Source: Molossus alvarezi (taxonomy: Eukaryota > Chordata > Mammalia > Chiroptera > Molossidae). From it: 64,000 nucleotides of DNA. Shown one piece after another: positions 56,275 to 64,000 of the stretch. The translations under genes and the position numbers were made by a program. How positions within the stretch are numbered: the first letter of the stretch is position 1; each line of letters begins with the position of its first letter. The notes under the pieces are model-generated. The model made no database searches. It was given only the letters and a program-made list of their open reading frames with translations, and was not told the origin of the DNA. Where the stretch lies: assembly GCA_037176705.1 (NCBI GenBank), contig CM073907.1, positions 15,221,001 to 15,285,000 of the forward strand. Direction: 5' to 3'.

Positions 56275-56700
56275 TCATTCAGCCCTCTGCTGTCAGTTCC
56301 TGAAATCCCACTTTAAACTTGTCCCTGCATCTCCTCCCCCAGGAGTTTTCAGTGGCTCCCAAGACTGCGTAGGATTGAGCCCCAAATCCTAGGTCTGAGA
56401 TTTCAGGACCTCTACCATCTGGGCCCTCCCTCTCTCCTGCCTTGCTGACAGGACTTTACACACTGGACAGACTAGGCTGTCTATTCCCTGTCCTTGTTTC
56501 TGCTTTCTTCGACTGAGCCCCTTTAAGATTCTGGTCAAATACAGCTTCTTCCATGAAGCCTTCTTTGATTTCTGTAGCCCAGAGTTTCTTGAAGTGGACC
56601 TGCACCATCGGCATCAGAATCTCATGAAGTGGGAGGTGTGGGGTAGAAAATTCACTGGCCCCCACCCCAGATCTACTGGATCTGCCTACCTGGGCAGAGA
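56275..56700 (+). repeat. L2 relic followed by MER5-type hAT
   Basis: About 56,275 to 56,580 in L2 sense order (AGTGGCTCCCAAGACTGCGT; GGACCTCTACCATCTGGGCC; CATGAAGCCTTCTTTGATTT). From about 56,585 a MER5-like piece (GGCATCAGAATCTCATGAAG; CCCACCCCAGATCTACTGGA). Confidence 0.7.
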
Positions 56701-57299
56701 GAATATCTGGGACTTTGCTCATTTGACAACCCCCACCCCCACCCCCACCCCATTGTGCCCCAGTCTTTGGTAACTGCCTGTCCGGCTCTGACCCCTGGAC
56801 CTCTCGTCTAGACACATCACATAAAGGAACTCAAGGGAATAGACACTCCAAAGCACCCCCTCTCTATGAAACACTTGGATCCTTAATAAACCAAATTTAA
56901 TAATGTGGAGCTTGGGAGATGTCAGGGGAATCCTGGGGAACATGTCCTCAGGGAACATGCTACACAGGAAAACAGCAGGAACCACAGAGAAACTGACCTG
57001 ACACTCCTGCTCAGGTGGCCAGTGTCCCCTGGCTTCCATCAAAAGCTGCTACAAATCCTTTCTGGAGGACAACATCCAATGGACTCCCCTGGGATCCCCA
57101 CAGATTAGAGTTAGGAAACAAACAGCAACTCCTCATAATCAAAGTTCACCAAATACTTATGAAAAGGAGCCACCATGGGTGAGAGTCAGCAGAAACCATA
57201 TGCCACAGATGAGAATTCCCTAGGAGTTTGAATACCAAAATAGCTAGGCACTGGTTAGAATATAGTTATGCACAAAGTATATTATTATTATTATTATTT

Positions 57300-57540
57300 T
57301 TCTTTTTATTGTCACCCGAGGCATTTTTCCATTTTTTGTTCAGATAGAGTGGGATGGAGAGAGAGGAAGAGAGAGAAACATCAACATGAAAGAGACACAT
57401 TGATGGATTGCCATCCACATAACCCAACCAGGGCCAGGACAAACTGCAACCGAGGTACATGCCCTTAGTGGGAACCAAACCCGGGACTCTCTGGTTTGCA
57501 AGCCGATGCTCCAATCGCTGAGCCAAACTGGCCAGTGCAA
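57300..57540 (-). mobile_element. Ves SINE
   Basis: TTGTCACCCGAGGCATTTTT, GAGAGAAACATCAACATGAA, ACAAACTGCAACCGAGGTAC, ending GAGCCAAACTGGCCAGTGCA. Confidence 0.92.
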
Positions 57541-57851
57541 GGCAGATTTTTTTAAAGGACTGAATATACCTCATAATAAAACCAAATCAATGCATGGGTC
57601 GGGTAAGAGATTGGACAGTGCTGAAGAAGGAATTAATGAAGTGGAGACTGGAAATGAAGATAGTACTCGGATTGCATCACAGAAGTCAAGGACATAAAAT
57701 ATGAGAAGGTTAAAAGACATGATAAACTAATTGGAGTGTCAGAAGAAGGGAAATAGAGATAAGAAATTATTTGAAACAATAATGGCTGGAAATTTTTTAT
57801 TTTGACTAAAATGTGGATTCACAGAGACAGGAAGCATAATGAAAAGCAGGA

Positions 57852-58110
57852 TAGCCCTGGCCAGTTTGGCTCAGCGGTTAGAGCGTCGGCCTGCGGTCTG
57901 GAGAGGCCCGGGTTCGGTTCCCACTGAGGGCATGTACTTCGGTTGCAGTTTGTCCCCGGCCCTGGTTGGTCGTGCGGGTGGCAGCCACTCAATGTGTCCC
58001 TTCACGTCGATGTTTCTCTCTCTCTCTCCCTTCCTCTCTCTCTCTCCCACTCTATCTGTACAAAAAATGGAAAAATGTCCTCGGGTGAGGATAAAAAAAA
58101 AAAAAAAAGC
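57852..58110 (+). mobile_element. Ves SINE, complete
   Basis: The best copy here: AGCCCTGGCCAGTTTGGCTC, AGCGGTTAGAGCGTCGGCCT with box A TGGCTCAGCGG, box B-like GGGTTCGGTTCCC, then CACTCAATGTGTCCCTTCAC, the CT tract, ATGTCCTCGGGTGAGGATAA and 16 A. The Pol III boxes look intact. Confidence 0.95.
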
Positions 58111-58484
58111 AGGATAAATACAAAAAGGTCTCATCTAGACCATCTGGCTAGGCTTCCTGAATTCTGTGGGTTCAGGGACCATTGAGTCCTAACTGGCTTC
58201 CTGAAGATGGTCCTTGGTTATTAAGAGAAACTCATCGTGCAGAACATCAAACAGAAAGAGAAAATTCTAAAAGCAGCCACGGAAAAAAGACAAATCTGGT
58301 CTCATGTCTTCTATATCCATCAGTGCCCTGAAGATGAGCATGCCCCACCTCTCCAGCCAGATCCAAGTCCCTTAAGGCCCAAGCTTCTGTCATCTGTGAG
58401 TCCTCAGGTCTATTACCAACTCGAGTGTCTGGTTTCCACTGGGAGATGTTTTAGGGACACATTGCTATATGGGAAGAAGAGTCA

Positions 58485-58565
58485 AATTTGGAGACAGGCA
58501 GGCCTGTGCTAAATCCTGGCCCTGCTACCCACTGCCTATAGTCACTTTTGTTTGTCTGGGGCCGT
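58485..58565 (+). repeat. MIR relic
   Basis: GGAGACAGGCAGGCCTGTGC, AAATCCTGGCCCTGCTACCC, a short MIR 5' part in sense order. Confidence 0.6.
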
Positions 58566-58671
58566 GCTCACACACACTCATTGACTTGTGTGTTGCTGTT
58601 GAAGTTGAAAAGAATGAAGGGTAAAATAACAAAAAACAAACCCATGTAAAGATGCTGACTTTATTATTATT

Positions 58672-58734
58672 TTTATCCTCACCCGAGGACATTTTTCTAT
58701 TTTTTGTTCAGATAGAGTGGGAGGGAGAGAGAGA

Positions 58735-58782
<48 letters not shown>

Positions 58783-58945
58783 TCAACATGAAAGGGACAC
58801 ATCAAGTGGCTGCCACCCGCACGACCAACCAGGGCCGGGGACAAACTGCAACCGAGGTACGCACCCTTAGTGGGAACCGAACCCTGATCTCTCTGGATCA
58901 CAGGCCGATCGATGCTCTAACCACTGAGCTAAACTGGCCAGGGCT
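58672..58945 (-). mobile_element. Ves SINE with expanded GA tract
   Basis: TTTATCCTCACCCGAGGACA, then an extended AGAGAG run (about 58,725 to 58,780), CAACATGAAAGGGACACATC, ending GAGCTAAACTGGCCAGGGC. Confidence 0.93.
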
Positions 58946-59389
58946 AAAGATGCTGACTTTCAAAGATTTACTGAAGTGTCCACTCTGTGCTCAGACATGC
59001 CTCAAAGATTCTCTCGCGGAGTCCTTGAGACATCCCTATAGAGTAGTCATCATTTGCAGAGGGGACCTCAGCTGCCAAGGTGTCAGAAAATTGGTCCCCT
59101 TAACTTATGTATTTTCACTGGCCTGTGCATAGGCCCCCTCTATCTCCATTTTCTTTCCTCTCCTATACCCCCAACCCCCACTCTCATTCTCTCCCCAACA
59201 CCAACACACATTCTGATGCATTTGCTATATGTCCTTGAATATGTATGTCTGTCCTTGTTAAATATGTAGTATTGGTTTGCCTGAGAACATGTTTCTAATT
59301 TCTGTCTTTTTTTCCCACATAGCACTATATTTTAAATATCTATCCCTATATCTGTCTGTACATCCAGTGTGTGGTTTTTCTTTGCAGCT

Positions 59390-60160
59390 TGGCATTTTAT
59401 AATATCCCCACCTAACAGGTGAGATAACCAAGGCTCAGAGAGCCTAGATGACCTTGCCCAAGGTCACACAGCCAGGAAGGAGCTAGCACTGGTCAGAGCC
59501 TTCACAGCAGGCTTCTCTTCCTTCACAGGTTCAAAGAGAGATGCTCATTGCTTCCTCTCTGGGTCTTCTGACCTCCCTCTCCCTGTGGAGAAAGCTCCTC
59601 AGATGGGCCTCCCCTGGCCTCCAAAATACCCCAGTCACTTTAGCACTGGTTTCTGAAAGGCCCCACCCCTTCTTTCCAACCTCTTCATGAATTTATTTTA
59701 CAGTATGTGATTGAACCTATCTAATTAGGTAAATCATTTGATTTTTGGAAATCGGTAATACAATTGCATGTTTCAATATTCAGAAGATATAAAAGGGTAC
59801 ACAGGGAAGTCTTTCTCCCAACCTCAGCCACCATGTTCCCCATCCTGGAAACACTCACTGTTAACAGCATTTATGAAACTTACCAGAGATATTTTATCCT
59901 TACACAAAAATATGTTTACATGATGTTCCCACCCTTCTTTTATTTTCATGCAAATGCTAGCAATGTCTTTATAAATTCTATGCATTACTTTTGTCACTTC
60001 AGACTGCATCTGTGGGATTGCTCCATATCAGCATTCTACTAGCTTTTTCTTTTTAAGGGCTGCATAGTATTTCATTTTGTGAATGTACCATGGTGTATTG
60101 GGTTAAGTCTCCACGGATGGACATTGTCCAATTTTTTGCTAGATAAATTGCTATAATGCT
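59390..60160. repeat. MIR core (- strand), then old LINE-like 3' sequence
   Basis: A MIR at about 59,390 to 59,510 (GTGAGATAACCAAGGCTCAG; CAAGGTCACACAGCCAGG). About 59,690 to 60,160 reads like an old LINE 3' region (GGCTGCATAGTATTTCATTT; GATGGACATTGTCCAATTTT; GCTATAATGCTCATG). The family is not assigned. Confidence 0.55.
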
Positions 60161-62864
60161 CATGTAGACAAGCGGAGGGGATATTGTCACACACTGCTAA
60201 GACTCCGTTAGAATAGGGCACTCATTCCTCCAGCTGCCAGGGCATGGGCTGCTGACAGGTCATAGCTGTAAACCTCTTCAGGCACTGCCCTCTGCTGGCC
60301 CTCACCCAGAGCTACAGACCTCCAGAAGGCATAAACATCCACTAACTGGTCCACAAATATCTCTTTACCCTAATTTGGGACATCCCCACAGCCATCCTTG
60401 CTCAGCGCTCCTGTGGGGTCTGTGTGGTCATTCAAGTCCTCCCTCTGCCCTCCCTGCCCTCCTCATTTCCCCAACAGGTGCTGTTCCCAAGGACCTTCCC
60501 CAGTTAATGTCCTGGGTGCAGATCTCTGCCTCAGAGGCTGTTTCCAGAGAACACAATCAAAGACAGAATATCTATTATAGGATAAATTTCTAGTTAGCTA
60601 ATTGAAGAACCAATGTGCTTGTGATGTGGGTATGTTTCAACATGTTTCAAAGGGCAGAACAAAGGAACTGGAGTGCAACCTGTCCCGAAGAGAGCCCTTG
60701 CACCAGACCCAGGGGAGAGGTGCCTTTGTGCAGATGGTTACAGGATTTCCCAGTGTCCCTATGCAGCAGGCAGGACAGATAGCCAGACACTGCAGCTGGG
60801 AGGTTGGGCTGGTAGGAAGCTGCTTGCCCAAGATGACACAGTGGGCACAGCAGAGGCAGGCCATCCTGGTTTACACCGGACATGGGGGCTGGACAAAGGG
60901 GAAGGGACTGCAGGAAAAATATGCATAAATGGAGGGTGCACTTGGAGAGTTCCACCCACTTCAAACCCACATCTCTGTGGGGAGGGTCCTAGCAGTGGCC
61001 ACGATGCCATCCCTGTTGGTACTCCTGGGACCTCTGGGGTTTCTTTCTCTCAGAGTTGAAGCAGAAAGTGGTTGGAGGAGCTTCTCAAAGACAAGACTCT
61101 GAGCTCAGAAATAAAGGGGGAGGAGGAAGGAGGAAAGAACACATTTCCCTTCTGTCCATGTGCACCTGTGCACATCTGAGCCTTCTCCCCAGCTCCTCCT
61201 GTGCAGGGCTGCCCTTTCCACCCCTGTGCACATGGGAGGTCTGAATCATTGACTGACCTCCAACACCACCCAACAAGTTCGTCTCAGAGACATGAGTCTG
61301 TGAAGGTCTCCTGATCCCTCCTGGTGTGTGATGGGGTGCAGGAACAGCCTGGGAGACTTTCCCAGGGCCGCCTGGGCAGCCTACTCCCAGAAGGTCAAGC
61401 TCTCAGGTCCAAGCTCACAGTTACTCAGAAAGGAGAGCATGTGGACCCACACCCTCTTGCTTCTCAAAACTGTCTCTCACCCCAAACCCAGCTACAGACC
61501 CCTCTGTGCCACAGCTGATCAGAATGTCTTTACACCAGCATGTTGCCAAAGCACTTCCTACCCTTGGTCGGCTGTAGCTGGGCAGGGGAGGCAATGTTCC
61601 CAAGACCTCTTAATTAGGGCCCTGCCCCTCTCTGATGCCCCCTCCCCCCATCCCCCACAGCATGGCCTGGCCCAGTCCTTGCTATCCTTGCCTGGCTTTC
61701 CCCCAACCTGCAAGGCCACTGTAGGCTGTCATTCAGAGCAACATGAGGGCCATGTGCAACCTACCCCAAAGCTCCTCAGTGCTGTCCGGTGCTTGTTGCA
61801 GAGGCCGCAGGAAGCTATGGCTGGCCGGGCGCTCAGCTGCATGGCCAATGCTCTGCTCCTGGCAAGCGGGAGCAGGCGTTCCTGCACTGCCACGAGCTGT
61901 GCTTTCACCCGCATTTACACTTTGGGAAACAGGCTTAAAGCTGGTTAATTAGGAGAGCCAGGATATGGACTCGGGCCATCTGACCCCAGTGATTATCACA
62001 GTGTTACTGAAGGAGGACCCCAGTACTGCAGGCTCTGGACTCAGGGGATGACTCAGCACCATGAGGGGGAGAGTTCCCAGCACCATCGGGGGCTTGCCCA
62101 GGCTCCTAGCCAGTAAGAGGCAGGCCCCGGTTTTGATCTATAGGGCCTTCCCTCTCCTATAGACAGACTGCATATCGCTCCACACTGGTGGGCACGGCTG
62201 TTTCCAGGCCCAGCTGTGTGTGTCCCGAGAAGGCCAAAGTTGGTCATTCCCACCTCGTGCCCCAGGGCCCAGCAGGTGTTGAGCACATAGCAGGTGCCCC
62301 ACACGTGCAATGGGAAGCATGAATCCGTGCATGTCTCCAGCGCAGCGGCCTCCTTGGATCTCAGGACCGCGTTCATACACAGCTCTATGTATCGACAGAA
62401 TTCCCATCTCAGCCTGCTAAGTGCCTGCCTAATTTTCCAGTCTATTGACAGACTTCATCTCACTTAACTGGCCCCTATTGTGTAGCCATTGGATGGTTTC
62501 TCATCCCCTCTTAAACTAGGGGGAGGTGCCAGGAACACCCAAGCTGTGGGGAGGCGCCTTCTGAAGGAGTCAGTCTCAGAAGAGTATTTCTGTGCCACTA
62601 AAAAGAGCAGCCAGCTGGCTGGAGGCTTGGGGACAGGCCCGAGCCATCCCAGGGCCCAGGAGGCATCACTCTGTCTCCAGTCATCCTGGAGTCATGTCCT
62701 GAGTCCCTGATCACTTTTGCTGACCCCTTCAAGGGAAAAGGGACAGAGCTCCCATGTGACCTACCCTCCCCCCCACCCTGTCCCATCCTGCTCTGACCCC
62801 CACTTTCATCTTCTCTGTGTCTTACATATTCCAAACCTTTTGTGAAATAAAGTCCTGGAATTAA
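60161..62864. other. Intergenic, mostly unique
   Basis: GC-rich sequence with short open frames in all directions and no domain, splice structure or repeat that I can support. An AATAAA occurs near 62,847 without an associated gene. Confidence 0.45.
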
Positions 62865-63444
62865 TGATATCCGACCTGGTGCCCAGCACGGCCCGAGGTG
62901 CTGGAGATTCGGCCATGAACAAAAGAGACAATGTCCCTGCTCGTGGAGCTGACATTCCAGGGTGGAGCCAGGGATGAGAAACAGAGAGAAGTCAGGTGGT
63001 GATAAGCGCTATAGTAAAGGAGAAGGGGCTGGCCATTTAAATGGGGTGGCCCAGTAAGGCCTCTGAGGAGATGAGCAGAGACCTGAACAAAGAGTTGGAG
63101 TGAACCATATGGACATGTGGAGGAAGAACTTTCCAGCCATGAGGATAGTGAATACAAAGGTCCTGAGGTGAGAGAAGCTGGCATGTTCTGGAAATAGCAA
63201 GGATGGTCATGTGGCTAGAGTGGGTGAGTGCAAGTGGCCGCGGGGTGCAGGGCTTCGGAACCTTCCTCACAGCTTTGGCACGTATCTGGATGAGATAAAA
63301 GGTTTACACAGACTCAGGGCTTGGGCTGGCTTGTTTTAAAAGAAGCTGTGCATAAAGAGAAAACCACAGGGAGGACAGGCAGAAGCAGATGTAATAATCC
63401 AGGCAGGAGACAATGATGGCCTCTACCAGGGTACAGCAATGAAG

Positions 63445-63445
<1 letters not shown>
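62865..63445 (-). repeat. L2 LINE relic, long
   Basis: Reverse L2 order is clear: GTGCTGGAGATTCGGCCATG, GACATTCCAGGGTGGAGCCA, CTCTGAGGAGATGAGCAGAG, AAAGGTCCTGAGGTGAGAGA, ATAATCCAGGCAGGAGACAA. Confidence 0.85.

Positions 63446-63446
<1 letters not shown>

Positions 63447-63492
<46 letters not shown>
63447..63492. repeat. (CA)n microsatellite
   Basis: About 22 CA units followed by TATATATG. Confidence 0.95.
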
Positions 63493-63495
<3 letters not shown>

Positions 63496-63570
63496 GATCT
63501 GTTTTAGATCTAGCATTTCCTGACCTAGAAGGAACTTCAGAATTCATTTCCCAGTCCATCTTATAGACTA

Positions 63571-64000
63571 CAGTAGTTCCCCATTATCCACTGTTTCACT
63601 TTTAGTAATTTCAGTTACTCATGGTCAACTGCAGTCTGAAAATATTAAATAGAAAATTCCAGAAATAAACAATGTATACGTTTTAAATTGCACACTGTTC
63701 TGAGTAGTCTGATGAAGTCTCTCACCTTCCCACTCTATCCCACCCAGAACATGAATCATCCCTTTGCCTAGTGTCTCCACACTGTGCATGCCCCCTGCCT
63801 GTAAGTAGCTGTCTCAGTTATCAGATTGACTGTCACAGTGTCACAGTGCTTGTGTTCAAGAACCCTCACAGTAGCCTAAAGCTACATCACAATGCCTGCG
63901 TCACTCACCTCCTTCCATATCCTCGGGGACACATTGTACATCTCACATCATCACAAGGAGGGTGAGTGTGGTACAGGGAGATATTGAGAGAGAGAGAGAG
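63571..64000 (+). mobile_element. Tigger (TcMar) DNA transposon, runs off the right edge
   Basis: It starts after a TA at 63,569-63,570 with CAGTAGTTCCCCATTATCCA, then GTTTCACTTTTAGTAATTTC, AGAAATAAACAATGTATACG, GATTGACTGTCACAGTGTCA, CATCACAATGCCTGCGTCAC. This is the well-known text of a non-autonomous Tigger-type mariner element. Its 3' end is beyond the window. Confidence 0.85.

Noticed and set aside
57852..57960. tRNA gene candidates in Ves SINE heads
   Set aside because: Pol III box-like motifs are present, but the heads are followed by the SINE body and an A tail and do not fold into a full tRNA; they are SINEs.

Overview
This is nuclear DNA from a bat, most likely a vespertilionid microbat. 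About fifteen copies of the tRNA-derived Ves SINE are present (A-box-like TGGCTCAGCGG; tail reading CCTCGGGTGAGGATAAAA), and this family marks yangochiropteran bats. A 93-bp palindromic element bounded by TTAA at both ends fits the piggyBac elements known from vespertilionids. Ancient mammalian repeats (MIR, L2, MER20, MER5, Tigger, MLT1) fill in the rest.

The left third (about 1 to 24,400, + strand) is the 3' two thirds of one large split gene, recognisable as MDGA1, a GPI-anchored neuronal Ig-superfamily protein that binds neuroligins. Exons for Ig2 to Ig6, the FN3 region, the MAM domain and the GPI-signal tail lie in the expected order and phase, followed by about 5 kb of 3' UTR-like sequence ending at an AATAAA. 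The Ig1 exon and promoter lie left of the window.

The main result is that this MDGA1 copy looks dead. It carries two in-frame stops, three frameshifts (a +2 C-tract expansion, a deletion of about 34 nt, a 1-nt deletion), a lost acceptor at the last intron, loss of the core Cys and Trp of Ig5 and of the second Cys region of Ig6, and many Arg and Thr codons decayed in the manner of CpG deamination. Introns are retained, so it is not a processed copy. Either MDGA1 has been lost in this lineage or this is a decayed segmental duplicate. The comparison with human MDGA1 was made from memory, without an alignment.

From about 24.4 kb to 64 kb I find no protein-coding gene. This part is gene-desert DNA with MIR and L2 relics, several minisatellites (a 600-bp GT-rich array, a 37-bp array, and a 33-bp array that seems to come from a MIR), a decayed L1M on the + strand riddled with nested insertions (41.1 to 44.3 kb), a nearly full-length young L1 on the - strand (45.6 to 51.4 kb) whose ORF2 has a single premature stop, more Ves SINEs, and the 5' end of a Tigger DNA transposon running off the right edge.
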